Of a stretch of 64,000 bases of DNA, positions 33,816 to 48,855 are shown piece after piece. This stretch comes from Kofleriaceae bacterium (lineage in GTDB: Bacteria; Myxococcota_A; Polyangia; Haliangiales; Haliangiaceae), in assembly GCA_018057825.1 (NCBI GenBank), contig JAGPCY010000012.1, positions 1 through 64,000 of the forward strand, given 5' to 3'. The translations under genes were made by a program, and so were the position numbers. Position 1 is the first letter of the stretch. Each line of letters starts with the position of its first letter. Under the pieces are notes generated by a model. The model was not told the DNA's origin. It was given only the letters and a program-made list of their open reading frames with translations, and did no database searches.

Positions 33816-35780
33816 TCACAGGCGCGGGCCACACGCGCCGGTGCCACAATCGCACGGCGCCGGCTGCCCCCCGACCTGGCAGGTCTGGGTGATCTCGCCG
33901 GTGAGGATGAACGCGCGCACCTGATCGAGCACCGCCTGCCGCTTGTTGACGCCGGAGTGGGTGCCGTTGTCCTCCTCGGGCTGGACGTTGGTGGTCGACG
34001 GCGGCAGCGGGGTCGGGTGCTCGTCGAGCACGGTCACCGCCGAGGTCATCGTCCCGCCGGCGGTCGGCAGGCCCCACGGGGTGCGGACCGACGGGGTCAA
34101 CATCGACAGGCCCATCGTCCGCGCCACCAGCTCGGTCGAGTAGTTGTTGACCAGGCAGTCGCCGATGGCCTCCCACATGAGGATCTGCTTGGCCGGCGTG
34201 TTGGGCAGCGGATCGGCGATCACGTTGCCGGCGGTGGTGATCGGATCGTAGGGCTCGAACTTCATGCCGAGGAGGTTGACCAGGAGCTCGTAGATCAGCG
34301 GGTCCGGGTAGGCGCCGGTGGCCGCGCCCTTGAGGGCGCTCCACGCGATCGAGCGCTCGAACAACATGGTCCACGCCCCGCCCGGCACGCCCAGGGCGCC
34401 GCGGGTGATCGTCGGGTCGTAGGCCATGAAGACGTTGCCCATGATCCCGCCGAGCGAGCCGCCCAGGTAGTAGACCTTGGTCGGATCGATCAGCTCGAGA
34501 GCGCCGCGCTTGAACTCGGGGGCGGCGCGCATCGGCCCGCGGATCGCGTGCTCGAGGGCGATGAAGTCGATCACCGACTGGGCCAGCTTCTCGGTGATCC
34601 ACTGGCCCTTGTTGAGATCGTTGGCCGCGGCCGCGGTCACCGCGAACTGCCGGCTGGTGAGGCCGATGAAGTCGCCGCCGAAGACCACGTAGCAGTAGCG
34701 ATCGGCGACCGTCTGGAGGAAGCCGTCGTCGAGGTAGTCCTCGCCCGAGCCGAACAGGCCGTGGCCGAAGATCACCACCGGCAGCGGACCGGTCGCGGTC
34801 TCGGCGCACTTGGGCAGGATCGCGGCGAAGTTGGCGTTGCGCATGCCCTGGCGCACCGGCAGCCCGTCGGCGCCGCGCCGCAGGATCGAGTTGTCGGCCT
34901 CGCCGTTGGTGAGGAAGTCGGGCGAGGTGAACGTGCCGATGTAGGCCTTCCACACCTTGTTGGGATCGGCCTCGCGCGGGGTCGCGGTGAAGGTCAGGTT
35001 GGCGCCGACCGCGCCCATCGCCGCCAGGCCTTGGGTGCGCATCGACAGGAGGTCGGATTGCAGGAACTCATCGGACGCGGTGTGGAAGTCCCACGCCAGG
35101 TACAGCTCGTCCTTGGTCAGGCCGGCGGCGGTGGCCTCGGCGAAGATCGCGTCGTAGTGATCGCGCGGCAGCCGCGGGTGCTCGTAGGTGCCGCCGTCGC
35201 GGACCGCGGCGAAGGCCGGCGGCGAGGTCAGCGGGCCGCCGCTGGCGTCGCGCAAGCGATCGCGCAGGAACACCGCGTAGCGGCTGGCCGGGGCCAAGCG
35301 GATGACCGGGCGGATGATGAGCGCGCGCTTGGTCGGATCGGCGACGTTCTGATCGATCTCGGCGAAGAACGGCGCGCGCTCGTGGGTGTCCATGTTCCAC
35401 AAGACGATCGGCGAGTCGGCAGCCAGCGACGCATCGGGGCTCTCGGGTCCGGGCAGGCCGGTGCCGGAGAAGCCGTTGGCCGCGACCACGATCACCGGGG
35501 CCGACGGCGGGAAGCCGTCGAAGCGGTTGTACGGCGCCGGATCGACGGCGATGCCGTCGATGTTGACCGGCATGGCCTCGGCGGGCAGCGCGAGCCGAAC
35601 CCCGGTCGGGGTCGACGGGTCGGCGACCTCGTAGGCGGCCGACGGCCACGGCAACATGCAGGTAGTGCCGTCGAGCGGGTTGCACTCGGCCGGGATGTCA
35701 GAGGTCGAGCTGTCGTCGCTGCAGGCCAGGGTGGCCAGCGCGGCGACGGCGATCAAGCGAGGCGCGGACGGACGAACCAT
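33816..35780 (-). CDS. Lipoprotein with lipase-like alpha/beta-hydrolase domain
   Basis: 654 residues, signal peptide ending at LATLAC. The mature protein opens with a VolA/'virulence factor lipase'-like N-terminal region (CMLPWPSAAYEV) and contains an alpha/beta-hydrolase with VVIFGHGLFGSG (oxyanion region) and a nucleophile elbow GGSLGG. Candidate surface lipase or esterase; exact substrate unknown. First gene of a likely three-gene unit with the phosphoesterase and the TPR protein. Confidence 0.78.
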   Translation of the reverse strand: MVRPSAPRLIAVAALATLACSDDSSTSDIPAECNPLDGTTCMLPWPSAAYEVADPSTPTGVRLALPAEAMPVNIDGIAVDPAPYNRFDGFPPSAPVIVVAANGFSGTGLPGPESPDASLAADSPIVLWNMDTHERAPFFAEIDQNVADPTKRALIIRPVIRLAPASRYAVFLRDRLRDASGGPLTSPPAFAAVRDGGTYEHPRLPRDHYDAIFAEATAAGLTKDELYLAWDFHTASDEFLQSDLLSMRTQGLAAMGAVGANLTFTATPREADPNKVWKAYIGTFTSPDFLTNGEADNSILRRGADGLPVRQGMRNANFAAILPKCAETATGPLPVVIFGHGLFGSGEDYLDDGFLQTVADRYCYVVFGGDFIGLTSRQFAVTAAAANDLNKGQWITEKLAQSVIDFIALEHAIRGPMRAAPEFKRGALELIDPTKVYYLGGSLGGIMGNVFMAYDPTITRGALGVPGGAWTMLFERSIAWSALKGAATGAYPDPLIYELLVNLLGMKFEPYDPITTAGNVIADPLPNTPAKQILMWEAIGDCLVNNYSTELVARTMGLSMLTPSVRTPWGLPTAGGTMTSAVTVLDEHPTPLPPSTTNVQPEEDNGTHSGVNKRQAVLDQVRAFILTGEITQTCQVGGQPAPCDCGTGACGPRL

Positions 35781-35844
35781 GGTCGGACGGTATCACTGTC
35801 GCGATCGCGGCGGCGCGGCGAAGTGCCGACCGCGCGGGACGGGC

Positions 35845-35850
35845 TAGACT
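35845..35850 (+). promoter_or_regulatory. -10 element before 35856
   Basis: TAGACT ends five bases before the GTG start; predicted leaderless mRNA. Confidence 0.4.
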
Positions 35851-35855
35851 CCGCC

Positions 35856-36500
35856 GTGCTCGCTCGCACGCGGCTCGGCCGCTGGCTGGACCGCCGCCTG
35901 TATCGGCACCCGTTCGTCGGGGCCAGCGCCCGGCGCTACGCGGCGTCCGAGCGCCCGGCCTTCGCCGACCTCGACCAGCGACTCCTGGCGCTGTGGCAGG
36001 ACGATCTGGCGACCGCGCGGAGGATCGTCGACGTCGGCGCCGGCCCCGGCACGGTCGGGGCTGCGATCCGCGCCGCCTATCCGCGGGCCCGGGTGGTCGA
36101 CGTCGAGCCCAGCCCCGACTTCGCCGCGGTCGGGCCGCGGCTCCGGGCCCGCGCCGAGGCCCTGCCGCTGGCCACGGCCGCGATCGATCTGGCGGTCAGC
36201 GTGTCGGCGATCCGCCACGTCGGCGATCGCGGCGCGGCCCTGGCCGAGCTGCGTCGGGTGGTGCGGCCGGGCGGCGCGGCCTGGCTGGTCGAGCTCGATC
36301 CGGCGGCGTCGCCGGCGCGGATCCGGGCCCACGCCGAGGGCCTGGGCAGCCGGTGGCTGGCGCTGGCCTTCGGTCCGCTGGTGGTCGCGACCGCGCCGCC
36401 GCGCGAGGTCATCGCCGAGGCCGCGCGCGCCGCGGGGTGGACCGCGGTCGTGGCCGTCGACGATCCGATCCAGCCGGTCTACGCGCTGAGGCTCGGATGA
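35856..36500 (+). CDS. Class I SAM-dependent methyltransferase
   Basis: 214 residues from GTG. SAM-binding motif I is VDVGAGPGTVGAAI, followed by the acidic motif II (VVDVEPS) and the post-motif VRPGGAAWLVELD typical of UbiE-like methyltransferases. Substrate unknown. The last four bases overlap the start of the acyltransferase-like gene (ATGA), so the two probably act on the same small molecule. Confidence 0.85.
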   Translation: MLARTRLGRWLDRRLYRHPFVGASARRYAASERPAFADLDQRLLALWQDDLATARRIVDVGAGPGTVGAAIRAAYPRARVVDVEPSPDFAAVGPRLRARAEALPLATAAIDLAVSVSAIRHVGDRGAALAELRRVVRPGGAAWLVELDPAASPARIRAHAEGLGSRWLALAFGPLVVATAPPREVIAEAARAAGWTAVVAVDDPIQPVYALRLG

Positions 36501-37864
36501 TCGCGGCCTGGACCCGGGCCCGCTCGCTGGTCCGCCAGATCGACGGCTTCGCGCCGCCGCGCTGGCGCCGCGACCCGGCGTGGTGGGCGCTGATCGGCGC
36601 CACCGCCACCCTCGAGGCCCGCGGCCGCCGCGCCGCCGGGCCTTACCTGATCTCCGACGGTGGCCCCGGCGCCGACACCTTCATGGGCGCGCCGACCCCG
36701 GGGCCGACCGATCGCGCCGCCTGGATCGCGTGGGCGATCGCGGCGGCCCACGCCGCGGTGACGGCGATCGACCTGCTCGACGGCACGCTGCCCGATCAGC
36801 CGCTGGCGGTGACGATCGCGCGGGCCGGCGGCGCCGCGCACACCCGGCCCGCGCCCGATCGGCGGCGGGTCGGCTTCGTCCTGGGCGACCGCGTCGTCTC
36901 GGTCGGCCTGGATCCCCGCGGGCCGGCCCACGAGCGCGCGCTGGCCGACCGCCTAGCCGCCACCCTCGACGGTCGCGGCGCGATCGAGGCGCCGGGCCCG
37001 CCGCCGCTGGTCGCGGTCACCGTCGGCGAGGTCGCGCTGACCTCCGCCCACCACGCCCATCGCCGGGCGTGGACCGCGGCCGGCGGGCCGTGGCTCGGGA
37101 TCGCCCGCACCGGCGGGCTGACCGCGGTCACCACCTGCCACCTGGCGGTCGACGGCTTCGGTCACGCCGCGTTGACCCGGGCCATCCTCGACGGGCTGAC
37201 CGCGGGGCTGGCGGTCGCGCCGCGCGGCCCGGCGGGGCCCCCGCCGCCGCCCGCCCCCGCGGGAGTCGGCGAGCACCTCGACATCGCCTGGCGGGCCTTG
37301 CCCACCGGCGGCCGCGCCCTGCCCCTGGCCTATGCGCTGGCCCGCACCCTGGCCGCGCGCGGGGTCGCCGCCCCGATCTTGCAGCTCCCCGTGGCGCCCG
37401 GCGCCGTCGACGATCCGGCGCGCTTCGCCCGCCGCGTCCGACCGGCGATGCTCGGCCTGCGCCGCGATCACCGCGGCGCCGTCGAGCCCTACCCGGCCTT
37501 CGCCGAGCGGGCCCGCCGCGCGATCGCCGACGAGGCCGCCAGCGCCGGCGTCGCCAGCCGGATGCTCGACGGTCTGCGCGGGCTGCCGCTGCCGCTCGCC
37601 GTCCAGCGCCGGGTCCTGGCCGGCGCGCCGTCGCGCTGGCTGGCCGGTCCCAGCGAGGCCCTGGCCGGCGACGCCTGCCTGTCGGTCTTGCGCGCGGCCG
37701 CGCCGCTGGTCGCCGCGTCGGCGCCACCACCGCAGCTCCCACGCGATCGCGGCACCGCGGTGGTGACCGTGATCGCCCACCCCGAGGGCGCGCTGGCGAC
37801 CGCCGCCACCGTCGGACCGTGGCCGGCGGCGGCGCTCCTGGCCGACCTCGCCGACGCGCTGTGA
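36497..37864 (+). CDS. Acyltransferase/condensation-like protein with HxxxDG motif
   Basis: 455 residues. The only strong motif is CHLAVDGFGH (about residues 214-223), matching the HxxxDG active site of CoA-dependent acyltransferases (condensation domains, chloramphenicol acetyltransferase, lipoyl acyltransferases). Overall size fits one such pseudodimeric domain. No carrier domain or lipoyl-binding site is present. Coupled to a methyltransferase by ATGA overlap. The assignment rests on one motif and length. Confidence 0.55.
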   Translation: MIAAWTRARSLVRQIDGFAPPRWRRDPAWWALIGATATLEARGRRAAGPYLISDGGPGADTFMGAPTPGPTDRAAWIAWAIAAAHAAVTAIDLLDGTLPDQPLAVTIARAGGAAHTRPAPDRRRVGFVLGDRVVSVGLDPRGPAHERALADRLAATLDGRGAIEAPGPPPLVAVTVGEVALTSAHHAHRRAWTAAGGPWLGIARTGGLTAVTTCHLAVDGFGHAALTRAILDGLTAGLAVAPRGPAGPPPPPAPAGVGEHLDIAWRALPTGGRALPLAYALARTLAARGVAAPILQLPVAPGAVDDPARFARRVRPAMLGLRRDHRGAVEPYPAFAERARRAIADEAASAGVASRMLDGLRGLPLPLAVQRRVLAGAPSRWLAGPSEALAGDACLSVLRAAAPLVAASAPPPQLPRDRGTAVVTVIAHPEGALATAATVGPWPAAALLADLADAL

Positions 37865-37879
37865 GGGTCGCCGTCGGGC

Positions 37880-39253
<1,374 letters not shown>

Positions 39254-39261
39254 CGCCGCGC

Positions 39262-39267
39262 ATACTA
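39262..39267 (-). promoter_or_regulatory. -10 element of cbs
   Basis: On the minus strand, TAGTAT preceded by TTG ends eight bases before the ATG; predicted leaderless. Confidence 0.45.
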
Positions 39268-39308
39268 CAACCCCGGACCGCCCCGCGGGGCGTCCCTGCG
39301 CCGCGCCC

Positions 39309-40013
39309 TCACGGACCGGTCGGCTGGACCAGGATCTCGACCTCGTTTCGGATCTCGACCCGCATCGCCGAGCCCGCCACCGCGCCGGCCGGGGTCACCC
39401 GCTGCGAGCGATCGATCCGGATCCGCTCCTGCTCGGTCTGATCCTGGTTGTCCTTCAGGCTGCCGGGCGGCAGGACGTGGCTGCCGGTGTCGGCGATCGC
39501 CAGGGCGTCGATCTCCTCGGTCTCGATCGAGGCCTGGTCGGCCTCCTCGTCGCGATCCCAGGTCACCGTCAGCGGCATGGTCGAGTCGACGGTGGCGCCC
39601 AGGGCCGGCGCGGTGATCGTGTGGAGCGCCGGGCCGTCGACGCGGACCCCGGTGACGTCGTCGGAGCCGCTGACCGCGCTCAGCTCGTAGACCTCGAAGT
39701 AGCCGACCTGGACGCCGTGCCAGCGGTTGGAGTCGGTGCGGTAGACCAGCGGCACCTCGCCGGCGCCCGAGGTGATCGTCACGGTGCCGGTGGTCACCGC
39801 GACCCCGGCCTTCTCGAGGCGGACGTGGAACTCGGTCGTGAAGTCGGTCGACTCGCGGGCGTTGGGCACGATCGGCCGGGCGTCGACATCGGCGTCGACG
39901 AACAGGGTCGAGGTGCCGGACCCGGGATCGTCGCCGACCCCCGGGCTGAACGACCCGCCGCCACCACACGCCGCCGCGAACACGACGAGAAGACCAGGCT
40001 TGAGCACGCGCAT
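39309..40013 (-). CDS. Lipoprotein, unknown function
   Basis: 234 residues. ATG at 40013 gives a short signal peptide ending at VFAAAC, then a Gly-rich tether and a beta-rich domain (TSTLFVDADVDARP, TTGTVTITSGAG) resembling Ig-like repeats of surface proteins. No catalytic motif. It is divergent from the VDAFPD-repeat gene. Confidence 0.7.
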   Translation of the reverse strand: MRVLKPGLLVVFAAACGGGGSFSPGVGDDPGSGTSTLFVDADVDARPIVPNARESTDFTTEFHVRLEKAGVAVTTGTVTITSGAGEVPLVYRTDSNRWHGVQVGYFEVYELSAVSGSDDVTGVRVDGPALHTITAPALGATVDSTMPLTVTWDRDEEADQASIETEEIDALAIADTGSHVLPPGSLKDNQDQTEQERIRIDRSQRVTPAGAVAGSAMRVEIRNEVEILVQPTGP

Positions 40014-40156
40014 GCCCCTGGGTAGAGCAAGCCGTGGGCCGCGACCAGGACCGCGAGATCCTTGGCCCGCGCGCTTCGCCGTCCGGCGGTTGTGCAATCT
40101 CGGGACACCCGACGATCCGACTTGCCCTGGCGGCGGGCCGTGGATATGACGTCCAC

Positions 40157-40480
40157 ATGTCGCGGATCCTCGGTGTCCTGCTCCTGGTCGTGGCCACCGC
40201 CCACGCCCGCCCGGAGCGCGCCGGCAAGGTCGATGGCGACTGCCGCCTCGACGGCAAGCGCCTCTACGGCCGGGTCGCCGTCGTCGACGCCTTCCCCGAC
40301 CTGCGGGTCCAGCGGGTCGACGCCTTCCCCGACCTCCGCGTCCGCTGGGTCGACGCCTTCCCCGACGCCTGCGGTCGCTGGCAGCGGGTCGACGCCTTCC
40401 CGGATCTGAAGATCCAGTACGTCGACGCCTTCCCCGACCTGCGGATCCAGGTGGTCGACGCCTTCCCCGGCGTGCCCTGA
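40157..40480 (+). CDS. Exported VDAFPD-repeat protein (septoil-knot-like)
   Basis: 107 residues: signal peptide ending AHARP, then a compact domain with two Cys (CRLDGKRLYG and DACGRW) and six near-identical decapeptides of the form VDAFPDLRVQ, ending VVDAFPGVP. From memory this pattern (LYG-K-V..VDSFPD repeats with a central C-G-W) matches small proteins annotated as '7(1) septoil knot' domains, in which each repeat adds one strand of a deeply knotted fold. Function unknown. TATGAC lies six bases before the ATG. Confidence 0.7.
   Translation: MSRILGVLLLVVATAHARPERAGKVDGDCRLDGKRLYGRVAVVDAFPDLRVQRVDAFPDLRVRWVDAFPDACGRWQRVDAFPDLKIQYVDAFPDLRIQVVDAFPGVP
40283..40471 (+). repeat. VDAFPD coding repeats
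   Basis: Six units built on GTCGACGCCTTCCCCGAC spaced 30-36 bases apart. Near-identical DNA despite synonymous freedom suggests recent homogenisation. Confidence 0.85.
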
Positions 40481-40511
40481 CGCGTCGACCGTCGACGCGG
40501 CTCCGCCCGCC

Positions 40512-41270
40512 TCAGCTCGGGCGCGCGGCCTTGCAGATCGCGACGAAGTCGGCCGCGGCCAGGGACGCCCCGCCGACCAGCGCGCCGTCGATGTCGGGCT
40601 GCCGCATGAGCTCGGCGGCGTTGTCGGGCTTGACCGAGCCGCCGTACTGCAAGCGGATCGCGCCGGCGACCGCCGCGCCGAAGGCCCCGGCCAGCCAGGT
40701 GCGGAGGAAGGCGTGGACCTCCTGGGCCTGGGCCGGACTCGCGGTCCGCCCGGTGCCGATCGCCCACACCGGCTCGTAGGCGATCACCAGGCGCTCGCCC
40801 AGGTCGCCGGTCAGGCCGCGCACCGCGGCGAGCTGACGCTCGACCACCGCGGTCGTGGTGCCGGCGTCGCGCTCGGCCAGGGTCTCGCCGACGCACACGA
40901 TCGCGCCCAGCCCGGCGGTCAGCGCGGCCTGGGCCTTCTTGGCGACGATCGCGTCGGTGTCGCCGAAGTACTGCCGGCGCTCGCTGTGACCGACGATGCA
41001 CCAGGTCGCCCCGACGTCCTTGATCATGCCGGGCGCGACCTCGCCGGTGAACGCGCCCTTCTCCTCCCAGTAGCAGTCCTGGGCGGCGACCGCGATCGCC
41101 GAGTCCTCGAGGCGCTTGGCCACCGGGTACAGCGCCGTGAACGGCGGCGCGACGCCGACCGCCACGCCCTTGACCGCGGCGAGCTGGTTCTTCAGCTCGG
41201 TGACCAGGGCGACGGCGTCGCCGACGTGCTTGTGCAGCTTCCAGTTGCCGACCACGAACGGGGTGCGCAT
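40512..41270 (-). CDS. tpiA: Triosephosphate isomerase
   Basis: 252 residues, standard length. Catalytic residues are visible: Lys11 in GNWKLHK, His in VGHSERR and Glu in AYEPVWAIGTG; the phosphate-binding loop reads YGGSVKPDN and VGGASL. It interconverts dihydroxyacetone phosphate and glyceraldehyde 3-phosphate in glycolysis. TAGAGT lies seven bases before the ATG. Confidence 0.98.
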   Translation of the reverse strand: MRTPFVVGNWKLHKHVGDAVALVTELKNQLAAVKGVAVGVAPPFTALYPVAKRLEDSAIAVAAQDCYWEEKGAFTGEVAPGMIKDVGATWCIVGHSERRQYFGDTDAIVAKKAQAALTAGLGAIVCVGETLAERDAGTTTAVVERQLAAVRGLTGDLGERLVIAYEPVWAIGTGRTASPAQAQEVHAFLRTWLAGAFGAAVAGAIRLQYGGSVKPDNAAELMRQPDIDGALVGGASLAAADFVAICKAARPS

Positions 41271-41302
41271 GGCGGCGACTCTACGCCGGGCCACAGCGCC
41301 CG

Positions 41303-44122
<2,820 letters not shown>

Positions 44123-44128
44123 GGCGCG

Positions 44129-44134
44129 ATTGTA
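44129..44134 (-). promoter_or_regulatory. -10 element of the GGDEF-kinase gene
   Basis: TACAAT on the minus strand ends six bases before the GTG. No ribosome-binding site can fit; predicted leaderless. The 114-base gap up to pilR holds nothing else recognised. Confidence 0.5.
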
Positions 44135-44236
44135 CCGATTCGCCCGCCGAGGGTCCGGTCCGCGGCCGACGAATCGCGCCCGGCCCGGCGCGCCGGACGC
44201 GGCCGGTGGCGCGGCCCGCGGAACCGCCGGCGCGCG

Positions 44237-45661
<1,425 letters not shown>

Positions 45662-45667
45662 GGGATC

Positions 45668-45673
45668 ACTCTA
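45668..45673 (-). promoter_or_regulatory. -10 element of pilR
   Basis: Minus-strand TTGCTAGAGT (extended -10) ends six bases before the ATG; predicted leaderless. Confidence 0.5.
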
Positions 45674-45715
45674 GCAAGGGCGGCCGGCGCGCGCGCGGCT
45701 GGCCGCCGGCGATCG

Positions 45716-46432
45716 TCAGCGGCGGCGCGCGACCACGACCAGGAAGCCGCCGAGGTCGCGCGCGATCGGGCGATCGGCCAGGAGGCTCTCGGCCTTGCGG
45801 ACCAGGGCGCCGACCACCGGCACCTGGTGGACCTGGGACACCGGCGTGACGATGCGGATGCCGCGCGAGGTCACCCACTCGAGCTCGGGCGGCAGGTAGC
45901 CGGCGATCTCGTCCTTGGTGTCGTAGCGCGTGTAGACCGCGAGGTCGTTGGTGGTCTCGGACACCGCCGACGCCGGCTTGAGCGCCTTGACCAGGCGACG
46001 CAGCGAGCGCGCGTTGTAGAACTCGGCGAGGACCCAGCCGCCGGGCCGCACCACCCGCGCCATCTCGGCCATGGCCGCGCCGATGTCGGCGACGTGGGCC
46101 AGGACCTTGAACGAGTAGGCGACGTCGACCGACGCGGTGGCGACCGGCAGGGTCGTGGCCGAGGCCTGAACCACCGGCAGCCCGCGCTCGACCGCCTTGG
46201 CCAACATCCCGGCCGACAGGTCGACGCCGACCACCCGACGGGCGAAGCCGGCGACCCGGCCGAGGATGAGGCCGGTGCCGCAACCGACCTCGAGGACGTC
46301 CTTGCCGCGCCCGTAGCGCTCGACCAGCTCGACCTCGAGATCGTCGAGCATGCGGTGGTAGCCCTTGCCGCGCTCACGCTCGTACCAGCCAGCGAAGTCG
46401 TCGTAGTAGGTGCGGTTGTCGAGTGCGGCCAT
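45716..46432 (-). CDS. Class I SAM-dependent methyltransferase
   Basis: 238 residues. Motif [16 protein letters not shown], acidic residue in [11 protein letters not shown], and [13 protein letters not shown] identify a UbiE/COQ5-like enzyme. The N-terminal [16 protein letters not shown] segment suits a lipid or quinone-like substrate, but none can be assigned. Minus-strand TAAGCA lies nine bases before the ATG. It is divergent from the J-domain gene across hexamer array 6. Confidence 0.85.
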   Translation of the reverse strand: MAALDNRTYYDDFAGWYERERGKGYHRMLDDLEVELVERYGRGKDVLEVGCGTGLILGRVAGFARRVVGVDLSAGMLAKAVERGLPVVQASATTLPVATASVDVAYSFKVLAHVADIGAAMAEMARVVRPGGWVLAEFYNARSLRRLVKALKPASAVSETTNDLAVYTRYDTKDEIAGYLPPELEWVTSRGIRIVTPVSQVHQVPVVGALVRKAESLLADRPIARDLGGFLVVVARRR

Positions 46433-46493
46433 CGCCGGCGGTGCTTAGCACAGTCGGCGATCGCTTGGCGCCACGCGCCACGGCCACGGCCAC

Positions 46494-46592
<99 letters not shown>

Positions 46593-46643
46593 GGGGGTGC
46601 TCAAAAGTTGCCCGAACGACAGCGGCGCTCCTAGATGAGGGGG

Positions 46644-47420
46644 ATGAACGCGACCGAGGAGCGCTTGGCGCGAGGCGAGTTCGCGCGCCTCGTGTATCGC
46701 CTGGGGCGCGGCGAGGCGACGGGGACCTTGACCTTGGTCGATGGCGCGTCGCGGCCCGAGGTGCTGGTGGTGCGGCGGGGGGCGCTGTGCGCGGAGGAGG
46801 CGCGGGCGGGCCTGGCGCGGCTGGCGCGGCTGGCGATGTTCGGCCCGGGGCAGGCGCGCTTCGAGGGCGGCGCCCAGCAACATCCTCCGGTGCCACCGTC
46901 GCGCACGGTGCCGCTGGCGCCGTGGGCGCGCGCGCACTACGAGGGCCAGCTCGACGGCTCGCGCGCCGAGGCCCTGACGGCGCAGCTCGCCGGGGTCCGG
47001 CTGACCCTGCGCGCCGAGCTGGCACCGCCGTCGGTGATGCTCGACGAGGCCGACCGCCGGATCCTGGCGGCGATGGCGCAGCCCCGGCGCCTCGATCAGA
47101 TCTGGCCGCTGGCCCGGACCCCGCGGTTCCGGCTCTTGTCGTTTCTGTACTTCCTGCGCCAGGTCGGCGCGGTGATCGAGGAAGGCGTGTCGGCCTTCGA
47201 CTCCGGGCCGCACCGCGCGATCGATCCGCGTCGGGTCGAGGCCTGTCGACTGCTCGGCGTCGACGCGGCGGCCGATCGCGAGGCGATCAAGCGAGCGTAT
47301 CGGCGGATGGCGCGGGCGCTCCACCCCGACCTCCACCCCGGCGTGGCCGAGCTGCGCCGCCGCGAGCTCGAGGCCCGGCTGGCCGAGGTGACGGCGGCGG
47401 CCGACGCGCTCTTGGCCTGA
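46644..47420 (+). CDS. DUF4388-like protein with C-terminal J domain
   Basis: 258 residues from ATG 46644; ATG 46635 is nine bases upstream, but TAGATG six bases before 46644 favours the shorter form. The N-terminus (about 5-60) resembles DUF4388 ([16 protein letters not shown]), a myxobacterial regulatory module. The C-terminus (about 195-235) is a J domain with intact HPD ([13 protein letters not shown]), which stimulates DnaK ATPase. Likely a specialised DnaK co-chaperone or motility/polarity adapter. The protein at 29948 is a divergent relative. Confidence 0.75.
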   Translation: MNATEERLARGEFARLVYRLGRGEATGTLTLVDGASRPEVLVVRRGALCAEEARAGLARLARLAMFGPGQARFEGGAQQHPPVPPSRTVPLAPWARAHYEGQLDGSRAEALTAQLAGVRLTLRAELAPPSVMLDEADRRILAAMAQPRRLDQIWPLARTPRFRLLSFLYFLRQVGAVIEEGVSAFDSGPHRAIDPRRVEACRLLGVDAAADREAIKRAYRRMARALHPDLHPGVAELRRRELEARLAEVTAAADALLA

Positions 47421-47433
47421 GACCGCCGGCGGC

Positions 47434-47439
47434 TACACT
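47434..47439 (+). promoter_or_regulatory. -10 element before 47446
   Basis: TACACT ends six bases before the ATG; TTGGCC lies 16 bases upstream of it. Predicted leaderless. Confidence 0.45.
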
Positions 47440-47445
47440 CGCCCG

Positions 47446-47844
47446 ATGGATCTCCTGGCCCGCGCCGCCGCGATCGAGGACGAGGCGACCGCCCTGGTCG
47501 CCGAGCTGCCGACCTTGCCGCCGGCGCGCCTGGCTGCGCTGGCCGCAGAGCTCGATCAGATCGCGGCCGCCGCGCCCGCCGACGCCGCCGGGCTGGCCGA
47601 GGTGCTGGCGGCGGTGGTCGCGGTCTACCAGGATGGCCGCGCGGTCCTCGAGGGCTGGGCGGTGGTCGCCTCGGCGGCCCACACCCTGCGGCGCGTGTTG
47701 GCCGCCCCCGACGCTGGCCATGCCGCTGCGCTGGCCGCGGTCCGCTTCGAGCTCGAGACCCTGCTGCCGCCGATCGAGCGCGGGCCGCGCGCAGTCGCGG
47801 TCGCGGCCGATGTGCCGGTCGCGGCGTTGGTGCGTCGGACCTGA
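47446..47844 (+). CDS. Small helical protein, unknown function
   Basis: 132 residues, almost entirely Ala/Leu/Glu-rich alpha helix ([18 protein letters not shown]) with no Cys and no recognisable domain. A dedicated TTGGCC-N16-TACACT promoter and a hexamer array starting at its stop codon support a real gene. Possibly a coiled-coil partner of the J-domain protein upstream; this is conjecture. Confidence 0.55.
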   Translation: MDLLARAAAIEDEATALVAELPTLPPARLAALAAELDQIAAAAPADAAGLAEVLAAVVAVYQDGRAVLEGWAVVASAAHTLRRVLAAPDAGHAAALAAVRFELETLLPPIERGPRAVAVAADVPVAALVRRT

Positions 47845-47995
47845 GAGGCGGAGGCCGAGGCGGAGGCGGAGGCCGAGACCGAGGCGGAGGCCGAGACCGA
47901 GACCGAACCCGAGGCCGAGACCGAGGCCGAGACCGAGACGGAACCCGAGACCGAGGCCGAGACCGAGGCCGAGACCGAGACCGAGTCCGGGACGC
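47845..47995. repeat. Hexamer array 7 (GARNCC)
   Basis: About 150 bases of GAGGCC/GAGACC/GAACCC units starting immediately after the TGA of 47446-47844 and ending just before the convergent UPF0158 stop. Confidence 0.92.
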
Positions 47996-48000
47996 GGCGA

Positions 48001-48723
48001 TCAGGCCGCGCGTTGCGGATCGCCCGACACCTCGTTGGCGTCGTTGGCGTCGGCGTCGCGCTCGGCGGTCTCGTGGGCGCGCGCGCGCAGGAACTCGAGG
48101 AACGCGATCGCGCTCGGCAGATCGATCGCGGGGATGCCGTCGATCAGCTCGCGGGCCCGGCGGCGCAGGGCCTCGCCCGGCGCCTCGGTGCCGTGGGTGA
48201 TGGGCTTGCCCTCGACGACCGGCAGCTCCTGCGGGGGCGCGGCCTCGCCCCACGGCGGCGGGTTGGAGCCGCTCAGGTTGTGGCTGGCCAGCCAGTTGTG
48301 GATGTGCCAGTGCAGGAGCTCGGCGCGGTACGAGAACCAGCGCTCGCGCTCGGCCGGGAAGCCCAAGAGCACGTCCTTGAAGCGGCGGAACGCGCCCTTG
48401 CCGTCGATCGACATGATCAGGCGCTCGCGCAGCGATTCGTCGACCACCGAGCCGACGAACCGCTCCATCCAGCGGTACTGCTCGCGCGACGACGCCGGCT
48501 CGACCCGCAGGAAGCCGCGCGGGTTGTCGTGGATCATCTGGCGGCGGGCCGGCGCTTCGAGGTCGCCGGTGGTGATGGTCACGACCTTGCCGGTGGTGAG
48601 GTCGAGGAAGCTCTCGGTGTCGGTGGCGTTGCGTTCGACGGCGACCTCGAGCGCGTCCCAGTCGAGCTCGAGGGATCGGGCCGGGCGATCGGCGGTCGGC
48701 GGGGTGGGGAGCCGCGAGGTCAT
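48001..48723 (-). CDS. UPF0158 family protein
   Basis: 240 residues. The family's characteristic stretches are clear: [13 protein letters not shown] at the start, then [26 protein letters not shown] and [19 protein letters not shown]0158 proteins are widespread and uncharacterised. The C-terminal Pro/Glu-rich extension of about 80 residues (from [11 protein letters not shown]) is longer than usual and may be disordered. Start ATG at 48723. Divergent from rpoZ. Confidence 0.85.
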   Translation of the reverse strand: MTSRLPTPPTADRPARSLELDWDALEVAVERNATDTESFLDLTTGKVVTITTGDLEAPARRQMIHDNPRGFLRVEPASSREQYRWMERFVGSVVDESLRERLIMSIDGKGAFRRFKDVLLGFPAERERWFSYRAELLHWHIHNWLASHNLSGSNPPPWGEAAPPQELPVVEGKPITHGTEAPGEALRRRARELIDGIPAIDLPSAIAFLEFLRARAHETAERDADANDANEVSGDPQRAA

Positions 48724-48818
48724 GACTTGGTCACACTCCGACGGCCGGGCACGGCTCCGACCGCGCAAGGGGGCGTCTCCCTTAGCCTAACCGCCCTGCG
48801 CGCGGCTGTCGAGGCCGC

Positions 48819-48846
48819 TTGACAGGCCCCGGTCGCGGGATAGTAT
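48819..48846 (+). promoter_or_regulatory. Sigma-70 promoter of rpoZ
   Basis: TTGACA (48819-48824), 16 bases, TAGTAT (48841-48846): nearly perfect consensus. The start is predicted about three bases before the rpoZ ATG at 48856. Confidence 0.75.
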
Positions 48847-48855
48847 CCGACCCTT

